Of a stretch of 64,000 nucleotides of DNA, positions 15,394 to 23,869 are shown one piece after another. Position 1 is the stretch's first letter; every line of letters starts with the position of its first letter. This DNA is from Sphingobacteriales bacterium 44-61 (GTDB taxonomy: Bacteria; Bacteroidota; Bacteroidia; Chitinophagales; Chitinophagaceae). The notes under the pieces were generated by a model. That model was not told the origin of the DNA and ran no database searches. It saw nothing but the letters and a program-made list of their open reading frames with translations. Made by a program: the position numbers and the translations under genes. The stretch spans positions 62,001 to 126,000 of the forward strand of contig MKTW01000003.1 in the NCBI GenBank assembly GCA_001898405.1, written 5' to 3'.

Positions 15394-16197
15394 ATGAAGT
15401 CCCTTTTCCGCTTTGGTCCGCGTGGCCTTGTACTGGCTGCTGTTTTATTGATTAGTAATTATGCCTTTAGCTGGGGCCTTACCGGCCACCGCGTTATCGG
15501 TGAAATAGCACAACAACACCTGAGCGGGAAAGCCCGTAAGGAGATCAAAAAGCTGTTTGGGAAGGAATCGCTGGCCTGGTGGTCTAACTGGCCGGATTTT
15601 ATCAAATCCGATTCCACCTGGAATCATGCTTCCCGCTGGCATTATGTTGATCTGCCCGGGCATACTTCCAAAGACAGTTTTATCGATCAACTGAAAAAAT
15701 TGCCTGGAAAGAATCTTTATACCCAGATCCAGGACCTGACGGCGCAATTGAAAAATAAAGATTTTCCCCTTCAGCAAAGGCAGGAAGCACTTCGTTTCCT
15801 GGTGCATCTTGTCGGCGATCTTCATCAGCCATTGCATGTTGGCCGGGATGAAGATCAGGGTGGCAACAAGATCATTGTATACTGGTTTGATAAAAAAACC
15901 AACCTGCACACTTTATGGGACAGTATGCTGATCGATTTTCAGCAATATAGTTACTCTGAATATGCCCGCCTGCTTAATAATACTGCCGGCAAAGAGCAGA
16001 TCAAACAATGGCAAGCCGGTTCACTGGAAGACTGGTTCTATGAATCACACGTAATGTCTGATTCCATTTATGATGCTACCCCTAATGAAGCAAAGCTGAG
16101 CTACAGGTACAATTATCAGTTCCAGCATGTACTGGACGAGCAATTGTTGAAAGGAGGATTGAGACTGGCTGCTCTCTTAAACGAAACTTTTAAATAA
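15394..16197 (+). CDS. S1/P1-type nuclease, exported
   Basis: After a signal peptide the mature protein would begin with Trp27 (FSWGLTGHR), as in P1 nuclease, where the N-terminal Trp amine and carbonyl bind zinc. Further zinc ligands appear in WWSNWPDFIKSD, HYVDLPG, FLVHLVGDLHQPLHVGRDEDQGGNKI and LHTLWDSML. These enzymes cut single-stranded DNA and RNA and remove 3' phosphates, serving phosphate or nucleotide scavenging outside the cell. The ATG at 15394 is chosen; a TTG 21 bases earlier would add only seven residues before the signal peptide. Confidence 0.92.
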   Translation: MKSLFRFGPRGLVLAAVLLISNYAFSWGLTGHRVIGEIAQQHLSGKARKEIKKLFGKESLAWWSNWPDFIKSDSTWNHASRWHYVDLPGHTSKDSFIDQLKKLPGKNLYTQIQDLTAQLKNKDFPLQQRQEALRFLVHLVGDLHQPLHVGRDEDQGGNKIIVYWFDKKTNLHTLWDSMLIDFQQYSYSEYARLLNNTAGKEQIKQWQAGSLEDWFYESHVMSDSIYDATPNEAKLSYRYNYQFQHVLDEQLLKGGLRLAALLNETFK

Positions 16198-16215
16198 CCA
16201 GGGATAGCCTAAAGG

Positions 16216-16273
16216 GTAATGCAAAAGCCGCCACGATTACGCAAAGAGCGCAACGTGGCGGCTTTTGCATTAC
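16216..16273. terminator. Perfect 20-base-pair bidirectional terminator
   Basis: GTAATGCAAAAGCCGCCACG (16216-16235) is the exact reverse complement of 16254-16273 with an 18-base loop. It carries A runs on the left and T runs on the right inside the stem. It sits between convergent genes and probably stops both. Confidence 0.85.
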
Positions 16274-16279
16274 TCTGTT

Positions 16280-16771
16280 TTATTGCACTAAGGTCTTTGA
16301 TTCTTTATTGATACACGCCACTATCTCCATCAGTGTTTGCTGTTGCGCCGGAGAAAGGCCAACAGTGAATTCCTTATCATCATTTCCCTTGAAAATAAAA
16401 TGAACTACTTTCTGTGTAGCCATTTTATTCAATGCGGTTGGAGTAGTTGCCCCATTCCTGAATTTGAAATGAAAATAACCATCGCAATTCATGCTGCCAG
16501 CATTGCGGAATGTGGTTTTGGCACGGGTATTTTCCCAGAAAATAAAAACGGTTGACATATCATTGAAGCATTTCCCATTTACTTCAAAAAAGAAATCGAT
16601 CTCTTTCTTGTCGGCATCAATGGTAAGCGTAGCTCCCTGCAGGGTGAGCGCGCCCGACGAGAGTTTGGTTTCTTTTGTATAAGGATCTTTTTCATTGATC
16701 AGTTTGCACTCCTGGGCTCCAGCCAGCAGGGGTAACAACAGTAACGTGGAAATGAACAACTTCATCCGCAT
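16280..16771 (-). CDS. Exported protein of unknown function
   Basis: The start at 16771 gives MRMKLFISTLLLLPLLAGAQ, a clean signal peptide; an earlier in-frame ATG at 16822 would add an unlikely polar extension. The mature protein of about 145 residues is beta-rich, with three cysteines (ECKL, GKCF, NCDG) and a fourth in the last helix (EIVACINKE). The order of strands (DFFFEVNGKCF, TVFIFWENTRA, GYFHFKF, VVHFIFKG) suggests a small sandwich. The C terminus has LSPAQQQTLMEIVACI, a helix also seen in other short Bacteroidota exported proteins. I do not recognise the family. Confidence 0.7.
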   Translation of the reverse strand: MRMKLFISTLLLLPLLAGAQECKLINEKDPYTKETKLSSGALTLQGATLTIDADKKEIDFFFEVNGKCFNDMSTVFIFWENTRAKTTFRNAGSMNCDGYFHFKFRNGATTPTALNKMATQKVVHFIFKGNDDKEFTVGLSPAQQQTLMEIVACINKESKTLVQ

Positions 16772-17050
16772 CTTTTTTATTTTAATTGGGTTAGATGAAA
16801 CGCCGCATCCACTTCGTTCCACCGGGATTACATTAAATTTATATTAAGCCAGCGTAACCGGAAGCTTTTCCGGCTCCGGCTAAAATACAATTTCGCCTGT
16901 TTCTTCCAAAATAAGCCCTGTTAAAGTCTTTTCCGGCGAAAGCAACTTCCTGCATGGCTTTCCCGATACAATAAAACCTGCCAGGCAGGCCCTTTCGTAC
17001 ACAGAATAGTGCTATATTCATAACCCATCACGGACTAAAACGCTGAAGAA

Positions 17051-19645
17051 GTGAAAAGAGTATTGCTCATATTGCTTCTTACAACATCTTCCCTTCTCTG
17101 CAAGGCCGACCACATAACTGGTGGTGAAATGTATTATACCTATGCCGGAAGCTCCAATGGCCAACATACTTACAACGTAACGCTCAAACTTTTTATGCGC
17201 TGCAATTCCGGCAGGCAATTCCCAAATCCGGCGGTGATATCTGTTTTCACTAAAGCGTCCGGTTCACGCGTGCAGGATATATCAGTGAGCATTAGCAACC
17301 GGGAAACGATCAGTCTTATAAACCAGGACCCCTGCATCACCGACCCACCGGATGTGTGCTACGAAGTAGCCTATTATCATTTTTCTGTTTCGCTTCCTGC
17401 ATCTACAGACGGGTATACGATCGCCAGTGAAGTCAATTACCGCATAAGAGGTATCAGCAATCTTTCTGCAGGCAGCCAGGTGGGAGCCACTTATACCTGT
17501 GATATTCCCGGCGCAGCCAATGCTGATAATCATAGTGCACATTTTATCGGTTCAGACCTGGTAGTGGTTTGCGCCGGCAATTATTTTTCTTACAGCTTTG
17601 CTGCAGAGGATGCCAACAATGACAAATTGGTTTATTCTTTCTGTGGGGCGTATATGAGTACCACGCCCGGAGTGAATGGCGTGCCAGCGGGTAATCCTCC
17701 TTATAGCTTCGTACCTTATGCTTATCCTTCATTCACGGAAACATCTCCATTGGGGCCTAAAGTAAATATCGATGCTTCTACAGGTTTGATCACGGGTGTC
17801 GCTCCTGCACAAGGCATTTATGTAGTAACGGTTTGCGCATCTGAGGTCCGCAATGGCGTAGTGATCGCCACGCAGCGGAAAGACCTGCAGATCAATATTG
17901 CCGATTGCAGTATCGCTGCTGCCACCCTGGAACAGGATTATATGCTTTGCGGCGATACACGATCTATAACCATCCAGAACCGCTCCACCAGCCCGCTTAT
18001 TGTTTCGTACGACTGGACAGTATTCAATCCCGCAGGCACCAGCATATTCACGGCCAGTACCTCTGCTCTGAATTACACTTTCGCTGTTAATGGAACATAC
18101 ACTGTACAGCTTATTGTGAATAAAGGCCAAAGTTGTTCTGATACAGGCTACGCCAAAGTATATGTATACCCCGGACTGAAACCTGGTTTTTCTGCTACAG
18201 GTATCTGCATCAGGAAAACAACCCTCTTCAATGATGAAACAACCCTTGTATCAGGTTCGCTCAACTCATGGACCTGGGACTTTGGAGATATTTTCTTGCT
18301 CTCGGATATTTCCAATCAGCAGCACCCCTCTTATAACTATTCGTCGGTGGGAGATAAACAGGTCCGGCTCATTGTGACCACAACAGATGGTTGCCGTGAC
18401 ACGATCGATAAGGTCATTACGATCATTGACAAGCCTCCTATCCACCTGGCATTTTCAGATACACTGATCTGCCTGAACGATCAGTTGCCTTTACAGGCAG
18501 ATGGCATAGGCAACTTTACCTGGAGCCCAGGCAGTTTCATTTCCGCAACGGATATTCCCAACCCTGTTGTGTCACCGCCCGCTACCACCTGGTATTATGT
18601 GGAATTGGATACCGATGGTTGTGTCAACCGCGATTCCGTGCTGGTGCGCGTAGTGGACCATGTAAGCCTGCAACCGATGAACGATACCACTATCTGCAGC
18701 GGCGACACGGTCAGGCTGCGGTTGGAATCTGATGCATTGCAGTATGCATGGACACCTGCTGCACAACTGATCAACCCCGCTGTTCAGAACCCACAGGCTA
18801 TCACAGCTGCCACTACAGATTACCAGGTCACGGCTATAATAGGCGGATGCTCAGCCAATACTTCCATACTTGTTACTACCATTCCTTATCCATTCGCAAA
18901 GGCAGGTGCAGATACAGTGATCTGTTATAATACCCCGGCAGCTTTATATGCTTTCACCGATGGGGATTCCTGGTCGTGGTCGCCGGCCGCTTATCTGACC
19001 AATGCCGGTTTGCAGAATCCCGTTGCCTACCCTCCCCGCACCACGCCATTTGTGTTCACAGCCTATGAAAGCACGCGTGGTTGTCCAAAACCTTCCAGGG
19101 ATACGATACTGGTAACTGTACTGCCGGAAATACAGGCATTTGCAGGACGTGATACTGCTGCGATAATCGGGCAACCTCTGCAATTGCAGGCCAGTGGTGG
19201 CGAATCTTACCTCTGGTCGCCCTCCTATTCTTTATCAGCCAACAATATTGCGGACCCGATCGCCATTTTCAGGGAACCTACAGAAATGATCCGGTATAAA
19301 GTGAACGTATATAACAGTGCAGGCTGTTATGATTCGGCGTTCGTTTCAGTAAAAGTATTTGCCACTCTTCCTTCCGTTTTTGTGCCCACAGCATTTACTC
19401 CCAATAATGATGGTAAAAACGATGAGTTGCTGCCGGTGATAGCAGGAATGCAAAAGTTGGAATATTTCAATATTTACAACCGCTGGGGACAGCTGGTGTT
19501 CAGCACCTCCGTGAATGGACATGGCTGGGATGGGCGGATCAACGGGCAGATGCAGGGAACCAATACCTATGTCTGGATGGTAAAAGCCATCGATTACCTG
19601 GGCCAGCCTTATTTCAGGAAGGGAATGGTGACCCTGATCCGGTAA
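17051..19645 (+). CDS. Large secreted adhesin-like protein with T9SS type B sorting domain
   Basis: A GTG start gives the signal peptide MKRVLLILLLTTSSLLCKAD. The 864-residue protein begins with a beta-rich domain common in gliding-associated proteins (HITGGEMYYTYAG...). It continues through PKD/Ig-like repeats (for example SWTWDFGDIF...HPSYNYSSVGDKQVRLIVTTTDGC), then three or four similar units of about 85 residues marked by W(S/T)P and Cys pairs (FTWSPGSFI, YAWTPAAQL, WSWSPAAYL, YLWSPSYSL). It ends with a type B sorting domain: PTAFTPNNDGKNDELLPVI, FNIYNRWGQLVF, GWDGRINGQ, YVWMVKAIDYLG. T9SS should export it, and type B cargo is usually handled by a PorP/SprF-like partner, which is not seen nearby. 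Confidence 0.9.
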   Translation: MKRVLLILLLTTSSLLCKADHITGGEMYYTYAGSSNGQHTYNVTLKLFMRCNSGRQFPNPAVISVFTKASGSRVQDISVSISNRETISLINQDPCITDPPDVCYEVAYYHFSVSLPASTDGYTIASEVNYRIRGISNLSAGSQVGATYTCDIPGAANADNHSAHFIGSDLVVVCAGNYFSYSFAAEDANNDKLVYSFCGAYMSTTPGVNGVPAGNPPYSFVPYAYPSFTETSPLGPKVNIDASTGLITGVAPAQGIYVVTVCASEVRNGVVIATQRKDLQINIADCSIAAATLEQDYMLCGDTRSITIQNRSTSPLIVSYDWTVFNPAGTSIFTASTSALNYTFAVNGTYTVQLIVNKGQSCSDTGYAKVYVYPGLKPGFSATGICIRKTTLFNDETTLVSGSLNSWTWDFGDIFLLSDISNQQHPSYNYSSVGDKQVRLIVTTTDGCRDTIDKVITIIDKPPIHLAFSDTLICLNDQLPLQADGIGNFTWSPGSFISATDIPNPVVSPPATTWYYVELDTDGCVNRDSVLVRVVDHVSLQPMNDTTICSGDTVRLRLESDALQYAWTPAAQLINPAVQNPQAITAATTDYQVTAIIGGCSANTSILVTTIPYPFAKAGADTVICYNTPAALYAFTDGDSWSWSPAAYLTNAGLQNPVAYPPRTTPFVFTAYESTRGCPKPSRDTILVTVLPEIQAFAGRDTAAIIGQPLQLQASGGESYLWSPSYSLSANNIADPIAIFREPTEMIRYKVNVYNSAGCYDSAFVSVKVFATLPSVFVPTAFTPNNDGKNDELLPVIAGMQKLEYFNIYNRWGQLVFSTSVNGHGWDGRINGQMQGTNTYVWMVKAIDYLGQPYFRKGMVTLIR

Positions 19646-19669
19646 TGGCTATCTTTCACGCGCAATGTT

Positions 19670-19677
19670 TATTTTTG
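19670..19677 (+). promoter_or_regulatory. Predicted -7 box upstream of the M42 peptidase operon
   Basis: TATTTTTG fits TAnnTTTG and is 23 bases before the ATG at 19701. No clear -33 element. It would drive the coupled genes from 19701 to 23862. Confidence 0.35.
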
Positions 19678-19700
19678 TCTCTTCAACAAAACAACAAAGC

Positions 19701-20804
19701 ATGGCAAAATCCAGCAAGGCAAAAAAGGGGATCATTACCGACAAATCTTTTACTTTCTTAAAGAATTATATCAATAATGCTTCACCGGTAGGTTTTGAAA
19801 CCTGGGGGCAAAAGCTTTGGCTGGAATACCTGAAGCCGTATGTTGACACACATTATGTAGATCCTTATGGCACCGCAGTAGGTGTTATCAATCCTGATCA
19901 TCCTTTTAAAGTGGTAATAGAGGCCCATGCAGATGAGATCAGTTGGTTTGTGAATTATGTCACACCCGAAGGATTGATCTACCTGAAAAGGAATGGAGGA
20001 GTTGACCATCAGACAGCACCGGCATCCCGCGTACTGATACACGGTAAAAAAGGTATCGTTAAAGCCGTATTCGGCTGGCCTGCCATTCATACCAGGATCG
20101 GCAACGATAAGGAAACCCAGCCCAAGACTGAAAATCTCTGGCTTGATTGTGGTGCCCGCAGCCGTAAAGAAGTGGAAGAACTGGGCATTCATGTAGGTGC
20201 GGTGGTAACGTACCAGGATGGTTTTGATGAACTGGCAAACGGTAATTACATAGGCCGCGCTTTCGACAACCGCATTGGTGGTTTTATGATCGCAGAAGTG
20301 GCACGTTTAATAAAAGAGAACAAGAAAAAACTTCCTTTCGGCCTGTATGTGGTCAATGCTGTGCAGGAAGAAATTGGATTGCGCGGAGCTGAAATGATCG
20401 CCCGCCGTATAAAACCCAATATTGCTATCGTTACTGATGTAACGCATGATACCACCACGCCGCTGATCAACAAAAATATAGAAGGAGATGTATCCACCGG
20501 CAAAGGGCCTTCACTTGCCTATGCACCGGCCGTACATAATAAACTGCTTGGGTTCGTGGAAAAGATCGCTGCAGACAAACACATACCCGTGCAATGGCGT
20601 GCACTGAGCCGCAGCACCGGCACAGACACCGACTCATTTGCCTATGCCAATGACGGTTGTCCATCCGTGCTGATCTCCATACCGCTAAGATATATGCATA
20701 CTACCGTAGAAATGCTGCATAAGGATGATATTGAGAACACGATCCGGTTGATGTATGAAACCCTGGCGGAATTGACCCCGAAAACCAATTTAAGCTATCT
20801 GTAA
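19701..20804 (+). CDS. M42-family aminopeptidase
   Basis: The 367-residue cytoplasmic enzyme has the M42 (glutamyl aminopeptidase/endoglucanase M) pattern. The first zinc His-x-Asp is in VVIEAHADEISWFV, the bridging Asp in GRAFDNRIGG, the general-base Glu pair in NAVQEEIGLRGAEM, further ligands in IVTDVTHDT, and the last His in IPLRYMHTTVEM. Such enzymes are large dodecameric shells that remove N-terminal residues from peptides. The ATG at 19701 starts the conserved basic N terminus. Its stop overlaps the ATG of the next small gene (TAATG), so translation is likely coupled. Confidence 0.92.
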   Translation: MAKSSKAKKGIITDKSFTFLKNYINNASPVGFETWGQKLWLEYLKPYVDTHYVDPYGTAVGVINPDHPFKVVIEAHADEISWFVNYVTPEGLIYLKRNGGVDHQTAPASRVLIHGKKGIVKAVFGWPAIHTRIGNDKETQPKTENLWLDCGARSRKEVEELGIHVGAVVTYQDGFDELANGNYIGRAFDNRIGGFMIAEVARLIKENKKKLPFGLYVVNAVQEEIGLRGAEMIARRIKPNIAIVTDVTHDTTTPLINKNIEGDVSTGKGPSLAYAPAVHNKLLGFVEKIAADKHIPVQWRALSRSTGTDTDSFAYANDGCPSVLISIPLRYMHTTVEMLHKDDIENTIRLMYETLAELTPKTNLSYL

Positions 20805-20977
20805 TGCAGATCATTTTATTATACCTTGATCCCGGCAGCGGCAGTTATCTCATGCAGTTCATTGCCGCTGCTGCTCTTGGAGTAGCTTTTTTCTTCCGGA
20901 CTATCAAGATGTATGTTCTTGCTTTTTTTAACCGCTTGTTTAGTTTCTTTAGAAAAAAAGACAAACCCAGCGCCTGA
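20804..20977 (+). CDS. 57-residue membrane protein with YLDPGSGSYL motif
   Basis: This short gene starts at an ATG overlapping the M42 stop (TAATG) and its TGA overlaps the next ATG (TGATG). The protein reads MQIILLYLDPGSGSYLMQFI at its start, has one hydrophobic helix (about residues 12-35) and a basic tail with FRKKDK. Small proteins with an N-terminal LDPGSGS-type motif and a single helix recur in many bacteria beside methyltransferase and sulfatase-like genes, as here. Its function is unknown; it may anchor or assist the neighbouring enzymes. The double start-stop overlap and conserved motif are the reasons for calling it. Confidence 0.8.
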   Translation: MQIILLYLDPGSGSYLMQFIAAAALGVAFFFRTIKMYVLAFFNRLFSFFRKKDKPSA

Positions 20978-22350
20978 TGCATCATAACATATCAGCTCAT
21001 CCTTCTTCTTACCGGGATCCGTCTGGATTTATTTTTGAACGCGATGGTGTCATTTATCGTCAGGTCAACCTGAGCTTTAAAACAGAATTCGACCATTTCA
21101 TTGAAACGGGCTGTTATAACGCGTTGGCAAAACAGGGACTGCTGATCCCCCACCAGGAGATCAATGAAAACCTTACCGGCAGCAATGAGTATTATAAAAC
21201 ACTTCGCCCTGAACCCATTCCTTTTATTTCATATCCCTACGAGTGGAGCTTTGACATGCTGAAAGATGCTGCACTGCTGACGCTGGATGTGTTAAAAACG
21301 GCTATGGACCACGGGATGATATTGAAAGATGCCACTCCCTATAATGTGCAATGGTATAAAGGGAAAATGATCTTTATTGACACGCTTTCCTTTGTAAAAT
21401 ATGAAGAAAAACCCTGGATCGCTTACCGCCAGTTTTGTGAGCAGTTCCTGGCACCGCTATTATTGATGCATTATACTAAAACGTCCCTTTATCAATTGCA
21501 ACTGGCATGGATAGACGGGATCCCCCTGCATGAAGCAAGCAAACTCTTACCCTTTCGCAGCAGGTTCTCCCTTCATACATTTCTTCATATCCACCTGCAT
21601 TCAAAAGTATCCCGCCGCGAAGCCGGCCGTACAAATAAAGCAACCATTTTTTCCAGCCAGAAAATGCAAAACCTGGTCACCAGTCTTACCCTGCTGATCA
21701 ATAAACTACGCGCACCGGTGCAGCCATCCAACTGGCAGCATTATTATGCAGAAGCAGAAACAAGGTCTACTTACCTGGATTCAAAGAAAGAGCTGGTAAA
21801 AGACTGGATTGCCCAGCTGAAAGATATCAGCACAGCAGCTGACCTGGGAGCCAATGATGGCGTTTTTTCCAGGATCGCAGCGCAACAAGGGCTTACTGTA
21901 CTGGCTGCAGACGGAGACCCGTATTGTGTAAATACGATGTATCTCGATCTGAAAAGATCGCAGGAAAAAAATGTACAGCCGTTGATCATGGACCTGGCCA
22001 GTCCCAGCCCGGCTACAGGACTTAACAACCAGGAACGCGATTCATTTATCCAACGGCTGAAGCCTGATCTTATACTGGCCCTGGCCGTTGTGCATCATCT
22101 CGCAATAGGCAGGAATATACCACTTGCACATATTGCCCGCTTTTTCAGTGCGACACGCCATTATCTTATTATTGAATTTGTGCCAAAGGAAGACAGCAAA
22201 GTGCAATTGCTGCTGGCTAATAAACCGGATATTTACGAACATTATTCAATAGATGACTTTAAAAATATTTTCGGTACCTTTTTCATTATAGAGAAACAGG
22301 AATTAATTGCACAGTCGGGCAGAACACTGTTCCTTCTCCGTAAAAAATAA
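20977..22350 (+). CDS. Kinase-like/SAM methyltransferase two-domain protein (NoeA-like)
   Basis: The first half, to about residue 270, looks like a divergent protein-kinase fold: DHGMILKDATPYNVQWYKGK resembles a catalytic loop with D and N, and MIFIDTLSF resembles the DFG-type strand. The second half is a class I SAM methyltransferase with motif I ADLGANDGVFSRIA, motif II LAADGDPYCV, motif IV-like LILALAVVHHL, and a final strand FFIIEKQELIAQSGRTLFLL. Proteins of this arrangement resemble nodulation protein NoeA and are linked to glycan or lipid-linked sugar modification by context. It starts within the TGATG overlap with the small membrane gene and precedes a membrane sulfatase-like gene by 39 bases. 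Confidence 0.75.
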   Translation: MHHNISAHPSSYRDPSGFIFERDGVIYRQVNLSFKTEFDHFIETGCYNALAKQGLLIPHQEINENLTGSNEYYKTLRPEPIPFISYPYEWSFDMLKDAALLTLDVLKTAMDHGMILKDATPYNVQWYKGKMIFIDTLSFVKYEEKPWIAYRQFCEQFLAPLLLMHYTKTSLYQLQLAWIDGIPLHEASKLLPFRSRFSLHTFLHIHLHSKVSRREAGRTNKATIFSSQKMQNLVTSLTLLINKLRAPVQPSNWQHYYAEAETRSTYLDSKKELVKDWIAQLKDISTAADLGANDGVFSRIAAQQGLTVLAADGDPYCVNTMYLDLKRSQEKNVQPLIMDLASPSPATGLNNQERDSFIQRLKPDLILALAVVHHLAIGRNIPLAHIARFFSATRHYLIIEFVPKEDSKVQLLLANKPDIYEHYSIDDFKNIFGTFFIIEKQELIAQSGRTLFLLRKK

Positions 22351-22389
22351 AAGCTTCCTGGCAACACCAGGTGATCAAACATACCGCTT

Positions 22390-23862
22390 ATGAAAATACT
22401 GGACAGATATCCCCTCTTTCTTTTTCTTTTGCCGGCATTTATTCTTTTGCATATTGAAAAAGATTATGGTGAGCTGTTAAACTATCCGGCCACCATAAAG
22501 GAGATCCTGATCATCTGTATCGCACCTTTTGTTTTATATGGCCTTGCATGGTTACTTTACCGTTCCGCACCTAAAGCCAACCTCTTTGCTTTTATAAGTG
22601 TCTTTCTCTTTTATTTCCTTGGGGATATAAAAGATGCTTTAATGAAAGCCTTCCCGCATACTTTTATCCAACGCTACTACTTCCTGATTCCGGCAGCCCT
22701 GTTGTTTATTATTGTATGTGGCTGGCTGATCAAAAAAACTAACAAAAATTATTACCGCCTGTTCAGGTTTATCCATCTTGCGCTTTTCCTTTTCATACTG
22801 GTAGATGCTGTTGGCATGATCACTTCTTCGGGCAAAAAAGAAAAAAGCCAGGCAGAAACACTGGCCGGTTTCGTTCCCTGCAAAGATTGCCCTGCACCGG
22901 ATATTTATTATGTTATACTGGATGAATATACATCCTCAGCCTATCTTCAATCAGGGTTCGGGTTTGACAATTCAGCTATCGATTCTTTTCTTACAGGCCG
23001 GGGATTCCAACTCATCCCTCATTCAAAAAGCAATTACAATCTCACGGCATTTTCAATGAGCAGTATATTTTCCCTGAATTACCTGACTACTATTGACACT
23101 TCTGATGCCTATTTTCTTAAGAAATACCTTCCGGGAATAAAGATCATGTATGAAAGCCCGTTGTTCTCCTTGATGGAAAAACAGGGCTACCGAGTCTATA
23201 ATCAGTCCATTTTCCATGTAGCGGGTCACCCTTCCAGTATTCCCCTGGATGATACATGGCGCACTAAAATGCTATACCAGCAATATAATATCCTGAAGAA
23301 AATGGATAATGAGATCGGGTGGCAATTCCCTTCATGGATGAAGATCAGGATAGGCAGGGATAAAGCAAATGCGCGGGACCAGCATGATTACCTTGCAGAG
23401 CAACAGCTTTATGCTGCCCTTCGTGAAAAATCTTCACAACCGAAATTTGTATATACCCATTTCAGGATCCCTCATGATTTTCCTTTCCTCGATTCAGCAG
23501 GCAACCGCATCCCTCCGGCAGGATTTAAATCGCTCGGGGATATGAAGAAATCCTACCTCCAGCAAGTTGTCAATGCCAATAAAACGATCAGAAGAATAGT
23601 CGACAGCATCCAGCAATTAAGCAGCACACCGCCGGTTATTATTATCCAGGGCGATCATGGGTTCCGCTCCAACGATTACAGTTTCAAAAACGAGGAGTTT
23701 CATAATTTCAACGCGTTCTACTTTCCCGACAAAAGCCTGCCGCCTCTTCCTGATTCACTAACCAGTGTGAACACATTCCGGGTCGTTTTTAACCGCTTAT
23801 TCAAAGCAAATTATCCGATGCTCGGGGACAAGCATTTCTTTTTGAAATATAAACCGCTTTAA
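22390..23862 (+). CDS. Membrane-anchored sulfatase/alkaline-phosphatase-superfamily protein
   Basis: About five hydrophobic segments fill residues 5-145, followed by a periplasmic AlkP-superfamily domain. Visible marks are PDIYYVILDEYTSS (metal-binding Asp region), NYNLTAFSMSSIFSLNYL (nucleophile region with Thr/Ser, no sulfatase Cys-x-Pro-x-Arg), YTHFRIPHDFPF (metal-site His), and VIIIQGDHGFRSND (Asp-His metal ligands). It could transfer phospho-groups onto surface glycans or lipids, as LtaS/EptA-like enzymes do; this is inference. It ends the coupled set starting at 19701 and converges on PorQ with seven bases between. Confidence 0.8.
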   Translation: MKILDRYPLFLFLLPAFILLHIEKDYGELLNYPATIKEILIICIAPFVLYGLAWLLYRSAPKANLFAFISVFLFYFLGDIKDALMKAFPHTFIQRYYFLIPAALLFIIVCGWLIKKTNKNYYRLFRFIHLALFLFILVDAVGMITSSGKKEKSQAETLAGFVPCKDCPAPDIYYVILDEYTSSAYLQSGFGFDNSAIDSFLTGRGFQLIPHSKSNYNLTAFSMSSIFSLNYLTTIDTSDAYFLKKYLPGIKIMYESPLFSLMEKQGYRVYNQSIFHVAGHPSSIPLDDTWRTKMLYQQYNILKKMDNEIGWQFPSWMKIRIGRDKANARDQHDYLAEQQLYAALREKSSQPKFVYTHFRIPHDFPFLDSAGNRIPPAGFKSLGDMKKSYLQQVVNANKTIRRIVDSIQQLSSTPPVIIIQGDHGFRSNDYSFKNEEFHNFNAFYFPDKSLPPLPDSLTSVNTFRVVFNRLFKANYPMLGDKHFFLKYKPL

Positions 23863-23869
23863 CCCAACC

